From positions 62,001-126,000 of the IMG/VR virus record IMGVR_UViG_3300025876_000005: a stretch of 64,000 bases of DNA. One strand, written 5' to 3'. Positions 32,678 through 42,356 of the stretch are shown piece after piece. Every line of letters starts with the position of its first letter. Position 1 is the stretch's first letter. This stretch comes from a virus. The notes beneath the pieces were generated by a model, which was given only the letters and a program-made list of their open reading frames with translations, made no database searches and was not told the origin of the DNA. The position numbers were made by a program, and so were the translations under genes.

Positions 32678-33793
32678 ATGATTGAGCCTAAAGTAATTGA
32701 AGCAGGAGCGAAAAGGGTTTGGGTATTAGGCGATCTTCATTTTGGCGTTAGAGCCAATTCACAAGAGTGGTTAGCTATCCAAAAGCAGTTTTTCGAAGAA
32801 TTGTTTATCCCAACATTAAAGAAGCATGTAAAGCCAGGTGATGTTTTAGTCCAGGTTGGTGATACATTTGACAACAGACAGAGTATTAATATCAAAGTAT
32901 TAAACTATGCTGTTGATCTATTTGAGAGACTTGGTGAAATTCTACCAGTCTATGTTATTGTCGGAAACCACGATATTTGGGCAAAGAAAACAAATGAAGT
33001 ATCATCAATCGATACTTTAAAATGGATTCCAAACGTACAGATCTATAAGGACCCTGAACTTTTAAAATGGTCCGGTAGAAATATACTACTGATGCCATGG
33101 CGTAGAGATACTACGCATGAGACTGAGACACTGGCAGAATACCCACAGTCAGATGTTGTATTCTGTCATTCAGAAGTTAAAGGCATCTACCTAAACTCTA
33201 AAGTACGTAATGAGCATGGTACCGAGACCAATGTTTACAGTAAGTATACTAGAGTCTACAGTGGCCACATCCACTACCGACAAGAGAAGGATAAACTCTT
33301 GATGGTTGGTGTGCCTTACCAGCTAACAAGATCAGACGCTAACAATCCGAAAGGCTTCGACCTGGTTGATTTAGAAGACATGTCAGAGACCTTCTTTGAA
33401 AACCATATATCACCACGTTTTGTTAAATACAACATCACACAACTCTTCGATATAACTCTAGGAAGCTTTAAGAAGCAGATTAACAATAACTTTGTAGATC
33501 TGTTTGTACCAAGCCAAATTGCAAGCACAAGTGCTCTAAGCCATCTGGTTAATAAGATCCAACATGTTAGTCGTAGATTAGAACCCAACATCTACCAAGA
33601 AGAGAACTGGATCGACAAGGATTTTCATGACATCGACAAGATTGAAGAAATGTACAAGGATTATAACATCATGAATCTATGTAACATGTACGTTGAAGGT
33701 ATTCAAGAAGACGATGAGTTGAAACAAAAGCTAAAAGATAAGCTAAAACAACTGTACACGCAAGCTGCGTACAATTACGAGACTGACGAATGA
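32678..33793 (+). CDS. 47: gp47 recombination nuclease subunit (Mre11-like)
   Basis: A 371-residue metallophosphoesterase (T4 gp47: 339), the nuclease that with gp46 resects DNA ends for recombination. Metal-binding motifs are GDLHFG (about 18-23), GDTFDNR (about 61-67), GNHDIW (about 97-102), CHSEVKG (about 162-168) and SGHIHYR (about 194-200), all in the correct order. The stop overlaps the gp46 start (ATGA), so the two subunits are made together. A C-terminal helical region fits gp46 binding. Confidence 0.93.
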   Translation: MIEPKVIEAGAKRVWVLGDLHFGVRANSQEWLAIQKQFFEELFIPTLKKHVKPGDVLVQVGDTFDNRQSINIKVLNYAVDLFERLGEILPVYVIVGNHDIWAKKTNEVSSIDTLKWIPNVQIYKDPELLKWSGRNILLMPWRRDTTHETETLAEYPQSDVVFCHSEVKGIYLNSKVRNEHGTETNVYSKYTRVYSGHIHYRQEKDKLLMVGVPYQLTRSDANNPKGFDLVDLEDMSETFFENHISPRFVKYNITQLFDITLGSFKKQINNNFVDLFVPSQIASTSALSHLVNKIQHVSRRLEPNIYQEENWIDKDFHDIDKIEEMYKDYNIMNLCNMYVEGIQEDDELKQKLKDKLKQLYTQAAYNYETDE

Positions 33794-35460
33794 GAATAGA
33801 TTACATTGAGTTTAAAAACTTTGCGAGTTACGGTAATCAAAAACAGAGGCTAGAATTCAAAAAAGATGGCTCAGAGTTATTTTTAACTCTAGGTAAGAAT
33901 GGTGATGGTAAAACAACTATCGCTAACGCCATTATTTTTGCACTCTACGGTAAAGTAGAGGGTGTAAAGTTAAGTGATCTGCCAAACAGAATCAACAAAG
34001 AACTTTGGGTTAAGGTTGGTATTCAGTGTGGCACGATCAATGTTGAGATTGAGCGCGGTCTTGCACCTACTAAGTTTAACGTACTAATCAACGGCGTTGA
34101 GTTTGACAAAGCAGGCAAGCGCAGCGTCCAAGAGTACTTGGAAGAAGAGGTCTATGGTATACCGTATCATGTCTTCAAGAATATTATCATTCTTTCAATC
34201 AATGACTTTAAGTCTTTCTTGACAATGAATGGCGCCGACAAACGCCAGATTATTGACAGGATGTTTGGCTTTTCAATCTTAAACGATATGCAGCGCGCAA
34301 TCAAAGAAGAGCGCAAGTCGGTTAAGATGGACATTGACAACTATGAATCTGAGTTAAATCAGATCATGGAGTCAATCAAGTCAGTACGCCATAAGCTCAA
34401 TACGCTGCTTGAAGAATCAAGTGAGAAGAATGCTAGTAAGATTAAAGAGCTAAAAGAGAGTCTGGTTGCCTTGAACGAAGAGGCTAAAACAATGAAGGTC
34501 GATGCAGATCAGATCAGCGAGAACATTACACTTAAGAAGGACGAATATGAAAGCCAAAGAACAGATGCCAGCTCTTTAAAGCATGAGCTTGACTATCTTA
34601 AGAAGAAGCTAGAGTTATATGAAGATGGGCACTGTCCAACTTGTGAAACTAAGCTAGACTCAGAGTGGCATATGGAGAAGAAAGATGAGTATGCTACTAA
34701 GATTGAAGAGGACACTAAGAAGATCAAGTCAATTAAACTTGAGATGGATGCAATCACTGCGAACGCAACAGAGCTAAAAGAGTCTAAGAAGAGCATCGAT
34801 ACAAAGATCAACGACATTAAGTATAACATGAAGTCAATGAAGGCAGAACTTGTCAAGATTAAAGAGACTTCAAGTGGTGATGAGTTTGACCATCTTAAGA
34901 GCTTGATTGAACAGTTTGAAGAATCTGAAATTGAGAAATCAAACAAGCGCGATCAGCTAAGCGGCGACTATAACTTTATGAGCATTGTTGAGCAAGTCTT
35001 AGGTGAAGATGGTGTTAAGAATCTAGCGGTAAAGACAATCTTACCAGGCTTAAATGCGAACATTGCAGCGATGGCTCAAACAATGCACTTACCTTTCCAT
35101 ATTCGATTTGATGAGAAGTTTAACTGTATTATCAATCACCTTGGTGAAGATATTAACCCGTTAACCTTATCAACGGGTGAGCGTAAGAAAGCAGACTTTA
35201 TTATTATCATAGCTATTATTAAGATCTTGAAGCTAAGGTTCCCACAACTGAACTTACTCTTCTTAGATGAGTTATTGAGTTCAGTTGACCACGACGGCGT
35301 CTACAATATTCTAAAGATCTTAAACCAGGTTATTAAAGAGAACAAGATTAATACCTTTGTGATTAACCATACGGTTCTGCCACATGAGATCTTTGATAAG
35401 AAGATTCAGATCTACAGAGAGAACGGCTTTTCTAAGTTCGAGATCGGCAGCATAGAATAA
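33790..35460 (+). CDS. 46: gp46 recombination nuclease ATPase (Rad50-like)
   Basis: A 556-residue SMC-type ATPase (T4 gp46: 560). Walker A is GKNGDGKTTIANA (about 36-48). Two coiled-coil arms (about 175-270 and 300-390) surround the zinc hook CPTC (Cys282 and Cys285). The signature is LSTGERKKADF (about 459-469) and Walker B with its D-loop is LLFLDELLSSVD (about 489-500). It powers end resection with gp47, with which it overlaps by four bases. All key residues are intact. Confidence 0.93.
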   Translation: MRIDYIEFKNFASYGNQKQRLEFKKDGSELFLTLGKNGDGKTTIANAIIFALYGKVEGVKLSDLPNRINKELWVKVGIQCGTINVEIERGLAPTKFNVLINGVEFDKAGKRSVQEYLEEEVYGIPYHVFKNIIILSINDFKSFLTMNGADKRQIIDRMFGFSILNDMQRAIKEERKSVKMDIDNYESELNQIMESIKSVRHKLNTLLEESSEKNASKIKELKESLVALNEEAKTMKVDADQISENITLKKDEYESQRTDASSLKHELDYLKKKLELYEDGHCPTCETKLDSEWHMEKKDEYATKIEEDTKKIKSIKLEMDAITANATELKESKKSIDTKINDIKYNMKSMKAELVKIKETSSGDEFDHLKSLIEQFEESEIEKSNKRDQLSGDYNFMSIVEQVLGEDGVKNLAVKTILPGLNANIAAMAQTMHLPFHIRFDEKFNCIINHLGEDINPLTLSTGERKKADFIIIIAIIKILKLRFPQLNLLFLDELLSSVDHDGVYNILKILNQVIKENKINTFVINHTVLPHEIFDKKIQIYRENGFSKFEIGSIE

Positions 35461-35476
35461 CATAATAATTCAGTAG

Positions 35477-35484
35477 GATATATA
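35477..35484 (+). promoter_or_regulatory. GATATATA late-promoter-like motif
   Basis: GATATATAC lies 23 bases before the ATG of the targeting-peptide AAA+ gene and just after gp46, at the switch from recombination to virion genes. Confidence 0.6.
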
Positions 35485-35507
35485 CTAAAAAACAAACATA
35501 TTCTACA

Positions 35508-36860
35508 ATGCACTTTTTAGATTTTAATAGCTTTCTTAACGAAGCGCAAGTAATGAAAACTACGGGCATGTTTGACGCTAAGTTAGACAAGGCTGCAGAT
35601 GTTATCATGGCATACTTGAACAAGAAGACTGGCGATGACTACAAGAAATTCCCATACATTTTAGTACACAGAATTGACGGTGCTGAAGATCCAGGTATCA
35701 TGCTCTACTCTAATAAGTCTGACAAGGCTGTTAGAATCGGTGGTCAAAGTAAAGGACCTGGTATTGTAGGTTCTCTTGCTTTTTACTCAAAGCACTATAC
35801 TGAAGTTGCTGACTTCATGGTTACTTCAGATCAGTTTCCAATCGTTAAATTAATTGATGAGTTTGTTAGACTGATGGATGCTAAATACGTTAAGCAGATT
35901 GCAGAATCATATGATGCTCTTAACGAAGCTGCTTCAGACTATGCATTTAGCCAGGCTGAAATCAATGAGATTAATAAGCTTCTAGACAAGAAGATGCCGG
36001 TAACTAAGATTGCTAAGAAGATGGATATTCCATATAGATCAGTCTTAAAGGTAAAGCGTAATATTTCTTCTGGTGAAGTTAAATCTAACATGGAAGTTAA
36101 AAACGAACAGACTCTTGATGATAAAGTGAAGTTCTTAGAGGAAACCATTGAAGACATCTATCAAATCTCAAGAAAAGTTGCAGCAGGTGCATTCAACTCA
36201 CTCTTTATTTCAGGCCGAGCAGGTACTGGTAAAACATACAACGTTGAAAAAGCAATGCAAGATGAAGGTCTTGAAGAAGGTGAAGACTGGATATTGGTTT
36301 CAGGTGCAGCATCACCAATTATGATGTTCAAGAAGTTCTATCAATTTAGAAATAAGACTCTAGTCTTTGATGATTGTGACTCGGTATTTAGAGATGAGAA
36401 TGGCCGTAACATGCTTAAAGCAGCTCTTGATACTAAAGCTGTTAGAAAGATTAGCTGGATGAAGAAGTCTTCAATTGTATTTGACCCAAAAGATTTTGAA
36501 AATAACCCAGAAGCAGAATTTAACGCGCTAGAATCAGGTCTTGTACCAAACAAATTTGAATTTGCAGGTCGTGTAATTTTTATCTCTAACTTAGAGAAAG
36601 AGAAAGCAGATCCAGATGGCGCAATTCGTTCTAGATCGATCCTAATTGATGTGGCACCAGATGATGCTACATTAATGGAGCGTATGAAGAAGTTACTTCC
36701 TTATCTAGAACCAACTGATATGCCAGTGAACGAGAAAGAGGAGATCTATGAGTTCATGAAGAATGCAGGTGATGTTTCAATGAGAACATTCGTAAAAGCT
36801 GCAGGCTTTAAAAGAGCAGGTCTTTCTGACTGGCAAAGAATGGCACAGAGATACTTATAA
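35508..36860 (+). CDS. AAA+ ATPase with capsid-targeting peptide
   Basis: A 450-residue protein starting MHFLDFNSFLNEA, a targeting peptide with a likely cut after LNE (residue 12). A second LNEA site (138-141) separates an N-terminal domain (13-138) from the rest. Residues about 148-186 look like a helix-turn-helix (VTKIAKKMDIPYRSVLKVKR). The ATPase follows: Walker A ISGRAGTGKTY (234-244), Walker B TLVFDDCDSVF (284-294), sensor-like VIFISN (356-361) and arginine-finger-like AIRSRS (372-377). A late-promoter motif precedes it. I infer a DNA-binding ATPase loaded into the head; a morphogenetic role is the alternative. Confidence 0.7.
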   Translation: MHFLDFNSFLNEAQVMKTTGMFDAKLDKAADVIMAYLNKKTGDDYKKFPYILVHRIDGAEDPGIMLYSNKSDKAVRIGGQSKGPGIVGSLAFYSKHYTEVADFMVTSDQFPIVKLIDEFVRLMDAKYVKQIAESYDALNEAASDYAFSQAEINEINKLLDKKMPVTKIAKKMDIPYRSVLKVKRNISSGEVKSNMEVKNEQTLDDKVKFLEETIEDIYQISRKVAAGAFNSLFISGRAGTGKTYNVEKAMQDEGLEEGEDWILVSGAASPIMMFKKFYQFRNKTLVFDDCDSVFRDENGRNMLKAALDTKAVRKISWMKKSSIVFDPKDFENNPEAEFNALESGLVPNKFEFAGRVIFISNLEKEKADPDGAIRSRSILIDVAPDDATLMERMKKLLPYLEPTDMPVNEKEEIYEFMKNAGDVSMRTFVKAAGFKRAGLSDWQRMAQRYL

Positions 36861-36863
36861 TAA

Positions 36864-37949
36864 ATGGCAAGTTACAATCTAAAATACAACAAGGATGACT
36901 CAGTTATCCGACATATTATCATTGGTCTACTTGCAGATCTTAACAATAAGTTAAGCATCTCAAGGCAGCTGACTAACGATAATAGAGTTGTAGTAGATGT
37001 GCCTTTCTATTATGCTGTTTCTGGTGATGAAAACTTCATGCGTGATAACTTTCTTTTCAGTACTTTGAATGGTGAGAATTGTGACGTAGATCCAACAAAA
37101 GCAGATGGCAACTATGACCGCGTACCAAGAGGTATTGTTAATCTAACGTCATTTGCAGTAGATCCTTCAAAGCTAGTTAACAAACGTAATCTAGGCAATT
37201 ACAATAGACTTAACCCAGAAGATGGTATGCTTGAGTCTTTTGTGGCTGAATTTGAAATGATTCCAGTAGTGTTAGGCGTTGATGTTGAAATTATAGTTTC
37301 AAGTCAGTTAGACCTTTTTAAAGTAACTGAGGCTATCATCAAGAAGATGTATAAAGCCAATTCGTACCACGTTGATGCAGGCCATCTAGAGGACGGTACT
37401 TACAGAATTAGTTCTGAGTATGCAATGCCAGATGACTATACAATGGAGAGGCCGATTGAGTACGGCTTTGATGATAAAGGTAATCATAAGGTTACTTTTA
37501 GTCTAGAGATAAATTCATTCATGCCTTCATTTGACTTTGAAGAAGATGCTTATCAAACACTGACATTCACAACAACTGACGGTGGTAACTACATTGGTAA
37601 TATAGAAGATCCAAATGGAGTATTAACATCTGAAACCACTTCTGTATATTACAGTGAAGACTATTTAAAATTATGGCAATATGTAGGTTCTGGATCTCCA
37701 GAATCTGGATGGACACTTACACATGAGGGTCAAGACGCTATTGACGAGGCTACTGCTACAGTTTTAACTGAAACACCAACAGACACGATAGAATATGAAC
37801 GTAGAATATCTAAGCGTAGAAAAGCATCCAACAGAATGTTCACTATTGGTAATTCAAGCCTAAACACAATCAACGATAATGAAGACGGTAAATCTGCATT
37901 GGGTGATGATTATAGTGTCACTGGTAGAGACCTTCCATTTAACGAGTAA
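36864..37949 (+). CDS. 15: gp15-like tail terminator protein
   Basis: A 361-residue protein (T4 gp15: 272). Three stretches follow T4 gp15: LLADLNNKLSISRQL then VDVPFYYA (residues about 22-52), VPRGIVNLTSFAVDPSK (about 89-105) and EMIPVVLGVDVEIIVSSQLD (about 131-150). gp15 caps the finished tail and joins it to the neck. The extra length is an acidic, Thr/Ser-rich insertion (about 235-315). It is three bases after the AAA+ gene and shares its late promoter. Confidence 0.68.
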   Translation: MASYNLKYNKDDSVIRHIIIGLLADLNNKLSISRQLTNDNRVVVDVPFYYAVSGDENFMRDNFLFSTLNGENCDVDPTKADGNYDRVPRGIVNLTSFAVDPSKLVNKRNLGNYNRLNPEDGMLESFVAEFEMIPVVLGVDVEIIVSSQLDLFKVTEAIIKKMYKANSYHVDAGHLEDGTYRISSEYAMPDDYTMERPIEYGFDDKGNHKVTFSLEINSFMPSFDFEEDAYQTLTFTTTDGGNYIGNIEDPNGVLTSETTSVYYSEDYLKLWQYVGSGSPESGWTLTHEGQDAIDEATATVLTETPTDTIEYERRISKRRKASNRMFTIGNSSLNTINDNEDGKSALGDDYSVTGRDLPFNE

Positions 37950-37957
37950 ATTAGACA

Positions 37958-37965
37958 GATATATA
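37958..37965 (+). promoter_or_regulatory. GATATATA late-promoter-like motif
   Basis: GATATATAA lies 25 bases before the next ATG, at the modal distance for the set. Confidence 0.65.
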
Positions 37966-37990
37966 ATTAAACAAAAAATCAAAATACGAA

Positions 37991-39163
37991 ATGACTAAAT
38001 TAAGAAAAGGCATCATTTCGCCAACAGAAAAACAAGGCGTAGGTTACATCTTTGAGACTGCCGGCAAACTATTTAAAGTTACTGGTAATATCATTAAAGA
38101 AGCAACTGGAGCATCTGAAGAGTTTAACGCTCTATCAAAGGCTCTTGAGGCTTTCAAGGTAGATGAATCTGGCATTCAGTTTAACTATGACTTAAACAAA
38201 AAGTCACAGATCACTGATCTGAACGAGGCGAAGTCTAAAAACTACGACGAATTAGTTGGTCTACAAGATAAAGCTGAATTCCTTAAGACTGAGTTAAAAG
38301 AATCTAAGTTAGCCGGTAAGAAAGCAGCTACTACTGAATTAGAAAAAGAATTAGCAGAAGTTAATGAAACTATCTTAACTTTAACCAACAGTGGTATTCA
38401 AGTAACCTTTAAATACGATGCTAACGAGAATAAGACTTTTATTGGCAACCGTGAGGTTATCACAGAAGGTGTTACAGAACAAGCTTTTGCATCAGCATTA
38501 ATTAGATATGAAGATAAAGGTCTTCTGAATCTATTTGAAACGGCTGCTAAAAACTTCGGTATGTACAACATCCTAGAATTCGTAACTGAGTCTCAACTTG
38601 GAGATGTAAAAGTTTCTACAATCCGTACTGAGAATAGAGTATATGCTTGGAGAATTAACGAGGCAACTAGAATCGGTAAGTTTATTCAAATGGAGCCACA
38701 AGAATTAATCAACTACGTTGCTGAAGAAACAGGAGCAGATATTACAGCTTCAGTTCAAGATCTATTAGATGGTATTAAAGAACAAGTTGAAGATAGAGAG
38801 AATGCAGTTGCTTTAAGAAGAGAGATGATCTCATTCTTACAGGATCAAAAAGGTAGACTTGCAGAAGCAGATAGAAATATACCAGCTATTAAAGAAGCAG
38901 ATCATTTCTTAAGCTCTGAGATTAAAAGAATCGGTGAAGAGATTGAATCTTTAGAGGAAGCAAAATTAGGCAGAGATGAAGGCTATCTAGAAGCTACTCT
39001 TAAAGTTGATTTTGACGGTCTAACCAAAGGTACTAAGGTATTGATAGATGCAATGGAATATTCTTCAGCTGGAAAAACAGATCTTCTGACTGTTTTTAAA
39101 GACGACAAGCCATTGAGAATTGAGAAGAGAGCAATTGAACTTCCTAGTTCAGAATTGACATAA
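37991..39163 (+). CDS. Late virion protein candidate of unknown role
   Basis: A 390-residue, mostly helical acidic protein with two coiled-coil stretches (about 78-132 and 263-322). It has late-promoter placement and sites that look like prohead-protease targets (DLNEAKSKN about 75-83, RINEATRIG about 223-231), so it is likely a head or internal protein. It lacks the N-terminal targeting peptide; the N-terminus (MTKLRKGIISPTEKQ) is basic instead. No known family was recognised. A terminator follows. Confidence 0.55.
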   Translation: MTKLRKGIISPTEKQGVGYIFETAGKLFKVTGNIIKEATGASEEFNALSKALEAFKVDESGIQFNYDLNKKSQITDLNEAKSKNYDELVGLQDKAEFLKTELKESKLAGKKAATTELEKELAEVNETILTLTNSGIQVTFKYDANENKTFIGNREVITEGVTEQAFASALIRYEDKGLLNLFETAAKNFGMYNILEFVTESQLGDVKVSTIRTENRVYAWRINEATRIGKFIQMEPQELINYVAEETGADITASVQDLLDGIKEQVEDRENAVALRREMISFLQDQKGRLAEADRNIPAIKEADHFLSSEIKRIGEEIESLEEAKLGRDEGYLEATLKVDFDGLTKGTKVLIDAMEYSSAGKTDLLTVFKDDKPLRIEKRAIELPSSELT

Positions 39164-39190
39164 ATCCATTAGACTTTTAATAGTCAAGGA

Positions 39191-39217
39191 GCCCGTTTGG
39201 AAACAAATGGGCTTTTT
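39191..39217 (+). terminator. Rho-independent terminator
   Basis: GCCCGTTTG (39191-39199) pairs with CAAATGGGC (39204-39212), with one G-U pair, a four-base loop and a T run. Confidence 0.88.
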
Positions 39218-39246
39218 TGTTTATAATATACATAAAAATAAAAAGA

Positions 39247-39633
39247 ATGATCCAGGTGGCTAAGAAAAAGAACTATCTCAACAATAAAGACCTTTACAAC
39301 GAAATTGTAAAATCAAAAGAAGCAGGCAAGTTAACTAGAGACGCTGAGAAGATGTTAGTGCTTCTTGCAGAACGTACAATTAGAAAATTAACCTATGTAA
39401 ATGAAGATGATAGAAATGACTGTCTACAGTTTGCTCTATTAGACTTACTTAAATACTGGCAGAACTTTAACCCAAAATATACCAACGCATTTGCATATTT
39501 TACAGAGATAGCAAAAAGAGGCTACGCAAAAGGCTGGAATAAAATTCACCCAACAAAGTATAAGAACACACTGTCAATTGACCGTATTAGTGGAAACGGC
39601 TCAGATCACGACGGTGGCATGTTTAACATCTAA
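39247..39633 (+). CDS. 55: gp55-like late sigma factor
   Basis: A 128-residue protein from ATG 39247 (an earlier start at 39217 lies next to the terminator and is unlikely). The stretch YLNNKDLYNEI (about 10-20), the middle helices and NPKYTNAFAYFTEIAKRGYAKGWNKI (about 79-104, quoted by ends: NPKYTNAFAYF and AKGWNKI) follow T4 gp55 (NNKELLQAI, then [21 protein letters not shown]). gp55 directs RNA polymerase to late promoters, in T4 TATAAATA; here GATATATA is the candidate. It is shorter than T4 gp55 (185), and the C-terminal clamp-binding end is reduced to GGMFNI. The stop overlaps the gp4 start (TAATG). Confidence 0.8.
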   Translation: MIQVAKKKNYLNNKDLYNEIVKSKEAGKLTRDAEKMLVLLAERTIRKLTYVNEDDRNDCLQFALLDLLKYWQNFNPKYTNAFAYFTEIAKRGYAKGWNKIHPTKYKNTLSIDRISGNGSDHDGGMFNI

Positions 39634-40106
39634 TGTCGATAAAGAACTTAAAGCCAAGTAATAATTCAGGCCACATTCAAGGTTATTTTAAACCTACTAA
39701 TCCAGACAAATATATTGGCCCCACTCCCATCATCTACAGAAGTTCATGGGAGCGCAAGTTCATGATTATGTGTGACACTAGAGACCACGTGCTAAAATGG
39801 TCTAGCGAACCTGTTACAATTAAATATTGGTCATCTATAGATAATAAAGAGCATAAATATTATCCAGACTTCTACATGAAGACCAAAACAGAAGAAGGTG
39901 AAAAAGAGTTTTTGGTTGAGGTGAAACCAGAAGCTCAGATTAAAAAGCCAAAGCCACCAACCAAGAATTCAAAAAAGGCTCTTAACTCATATAAGTTTTT
40001 GGCAGAGCAATACATAAAAAATAGAGACAAATACGCATATGCTAAGAAGTGGGCAGAAGCCCGCGGCTGGCGTTTCATTGTGCTTACTGAAAAGACTCTA
40101 GGCTAA
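39633..40106 (+). CDS. 4: gp4-like head completion protein
   Basis: A 157-residue protein (T4 gp4: about 150). It has the family's opening GYFKPTNPDKYIG and IIYRSSWERKFM (about 17-44), then a PD-(D/E)xK-like core YYPDFYM...FLVEVKP (about 76-99). The nuclease-like fold is known for this head-completion family, which finishes packaged heads before tail joining. It shares a TAATG overlap with gp55 and is followed one base later by the next gene. Confidence 0.82.
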   Translation: MSIKNLKPSNNSGHIQGYFKPTNPDKYIGPTPIIYRSSWERKFMIMCDTRDHVLKWSSEPVTIKYWSSIDNKEHKYYPDFYMKTKTEEGEKEFLVEVKPEAQIKKPKPPTKNSKKALNSYKFLAEQYIKNRDKYAYAKKWAEARGWRFIVLTEKTLG

Positions 40107-40107
40107 G

Positions 40108-40707
40108 ATGGGTAAAATTAAGAAAGATATAAAAGAATTAAGCCGAGAAGCTGGTGGCAAAACTAAAGCACGTAGAGAGGCTGAGAAGTGGTTTGTTGAG
40201 AGCAGCAAAAACGTTAGAGAAGGTGCTGTGGCTAGATACGGCGGTAGATTTAGAACAGGCATGATTCACGTGTTTAGATATGATAAGCCTAAAAATGAAG
40301 CAACTTTACCGTGGTGGGATCGCAATCCAGTTGTTTTAGCACTAGATCCCGCTGATGGTAATGACTTCGGTATTAACCTTAATCTATTACCAGTCTCTTT
40401 TAAAGAAGATATGCTGGACTTGATTTATGATAGACTAGAAGGTCAAATTGAGTCTAAAAAAGCAGGCAAAAAAGGCGTGGCAAGAATGCAAGGTCAAATA
40501 CCATTAACATATACTGGTGCTAAGGCCTTTCTAGAGCGATTTGGACTGGGTTTTGCCGTTAGACAATACATACCAGCATTAAAATCAAATCAAAAAATAG
40601 TTAACTATGAAAACTGGGCTAGAATAGCACTTTGCGACTTTATAGAGCTTAACGGTGCTTCAATCGGGAAGATCAGATACCAGTTCAGAAATCATCTTAG
40701 AAAATAG
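40108..40707 (+). CDS. Conserved T4-superfamily protein of unknown function
   Basis: A 199-residue basic protein. The middle (GRFRTGMIHVFRYDKPKNE, then LPWWDRNPVVLALD and GINLNLLPVSF) matches a pattern I associate with a protein conserved in many T4-like phages (G.MY.F.Y.PK, YYD..PLV, GINLHYLP). Its function is not known to me; a role in head or DNA-end handling is suggested only by position between gp4 and the portal. Confidence 0.55.
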   Translation: MGKIKKDIKELSREAGGKTKARREAEKWFVESSKNVREGAVARYGGRFRTGMIHVFRYDKPKNEATLPWWDRNPVVLALDPADGNDFGINLNLLPVSFKEDMLDLIYDRLEGQIESKKAGKKGVARMQGQIPLTYTGAKAFLERFGLGFAVRQYIPALKSNQKIVNYENWARIALCDFIELNGASIGKIRYQFRNHLRK

Positions 40708-40715
40708 GATATATA
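40708..40715 (+). promoter_or_regulatory. GATATATA late-promoter-like motif
   Basis: GATATATAA lies 22 bases before the portal gene ATG. Confidence 0.7.
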
Positions 40716-40737
40716 AAATTGAAAATACTATCATAAT

Positions 40738-42342
40738 ATGGCAGGTTATACAAACAAAAGAAACGGACCTTTAAGTTACGGTAGCAAACCGTTTAACTTA
40801 TCGAACACGTTAAAGTCACTTTCATCATTCGGTATGCGTTATGATGACATGGTTCTACGCCAGTCTCAAGCGATTGGTCCAATGGAGGATATGTTTGGCT
40901 ACGGCCAGATGAATCCAATGGGTCTTGACAATGATGACATTTACGGTGCGTTTGCTGCACTGTCAATGACCGACATTAACCTTAAGAAGAACATTCCGTT
41001 TTTTGACCAAGAATACCAACAGAAGAGAGAAGAACTTAGAGCCTTTTCAATTAATGATGAGATTGAAGATATTCTAGACATTCTTTGCGATGAGACTGTA
41101 GTTTATGATGATAAAAACTTTTTCTGTCAACCTGAAATCTTAGGACTTGATGTCTCTGAAAAGGTTGAGAAAGACCTTAACAAATATTTTAGACAGATCT
41201 ACCACTATTTTGGTTTTAACACAGACCAATCAGCTTGGTATTATTTTAGAAAGTTTCTAGTTGATGGTTATCTAGCGTTTGAGATTATATACAATCCAGA
41301 TCAAACTGAGATTATTGGTTTCAAAGAGATTGACCCGATTACACTTATTCCAGGCTACAACCATGATGATGGTAAAAAAGTTTGGGTACAATTTAAAGAT
41401 GATCCAACAAAAGAACGTAAACTTTACGATTCGCAGGTTCTTTACATATCTTACTCTTCAATTACAACGGCAAGCCGTGTAAGTTATCTAGAACGACTAA
41501 TCAGAGCATTTAACTTATTAAGAATTATGGAACATACTAGAGTTGTATGGGCCGTGACTAATGCTTCGTTTAGAATGAAGTTTATTATTCCAGTTGGAGG
41601 TAAGTCTAAGACTCGTGCTAAGCAATCCTTGGCACAACTGATGAACTCTTATAAGGAGAATGTTGATTTTGATTGGGAAAGTGCAACACTGCACACAGAT
41701 GGCCAGCCAATGCTACAGTTCAACAAAGAATACTGGTTACCAAGTAAAGAGGGTGAAAGCCCAGAGATTGAAACTCTTGGCGGTGATGGACCAGATTTAT
41801 CAGATACTGAAGCACTTAAGTACTTCTCTGATAAGTTAAAGCACGTATCTAAAATTCCTTACTCAAGATTCTTATATGAAGATGGCGGTGGAGACTTTAA
41901 CCTTGCAGCTGATGGTATGATTCGCGATGAGATCAAGTTCAGCAAGTTTATCAAGCGTTTAAGATCTACATTCCAAGAAATACTAGTTAAGCCACTTTTT
42001 ATTCAAATGTGTCTTAAATACCCAGAATTTACCGAAGACCCACAGTTTAAAACTCAAGTTGCATTAAGATTCAACGAAGAGAATATGTTTGCTGAATTAA
42101 AGCACATGGAAATCATGGAGCGTAGACTAGAATTCATCGGTAGTATGCGAGATAGCTTAATGACAACAAACCAAGAAACAATGGAAGAAGAGTACTATTT
42201 TGACCAGGCATACCTTGTTAAGAAGTACTTAAAACTTACCGACGATGAGATTCAAGCCAACTCAGCGGCAAAAACCAGAGTAGATATGGAAGAAGCCGGT
42301 GAAGAGGGTGATGAGGATCAAATGGGCGGTCTTGGATTTTAA
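40738..42342 (+). CDS. 20: gp20 portal protein
   Basis: A 534-residue protein, close to T4 gp20 (524). The portal ring is the channel for DNA entry and the start point of prohead assembly. Recognisable stretches are DINLKKNIPFFDQEYQQKRE (about 79-98), DEIEDILDILCDETVVYD (about 105-122), the GYLAFEIIY region (about 177-185) and the stem/crown part with PYSRFLYEDGG (about 379-389). The C-terminus is acidic. Its place before prohead core, protease/scaffold and capsid genes is the T4 order 20-67-21-22-23. Confidence 0.92.
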   Translation: MAGYTNKRNGPLSYGSKPFNLSNTLKSLSSFGMRYDDMVLRQSQAIGPMEDMFGYGQMNPMGLDNDDIYGAFAALSMTDINLKKNIPFFDQEYQQKREELRAFSINDEIEDILDILCDETVVYDDKNFFCQPEILGLDVSEKVEKDLNKYFRQIYHYFGFNTDQSAWYYFRKFLVDGYLAFEIIYNPDQTEIIGFKEIDPITLIPGYNHDDGKKVWVQFKDDPTKERKLYDSQVLYISYSSITTASRVSYLERLIRAFNLLRIMEHTRVVWAVTNASFRMKFIIPVGGKSKTRAKQSLAQLMNSYKENVDFDWESATLHTDGQPMLQFNKEYWLPSKEGESPEIETLGGDGPDLSDTEALKYFSDKLKHVSKIPYSRFLYEDGGGDFNLAADGMIRDEIKFSKFIKRLRSTFQEILVKPLFIQMCLKYPEFTEDPQFKTQVALRFNEENMFAELKHMEIMERRLEFIGSMRDSLMTTNQETMEEEYYFDQAYLVKKYLKLTDDEIQANSAAKTRVDMEEAGEEGDEDQMGGLGF

Positions 42343-42344
42343 AA

Positions 42345-42352
42345 GATATATA
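42345..42352 (+). promoter_or_regulatory. GATATATA late-promoter-like motif
   Basis: GATATATAG lies only four bases before the next ATG, so a transcript started here would have almost no leader. It may be weaker or chance. Confidence 0.4.
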
Positions 42353-42356
42353 GATT

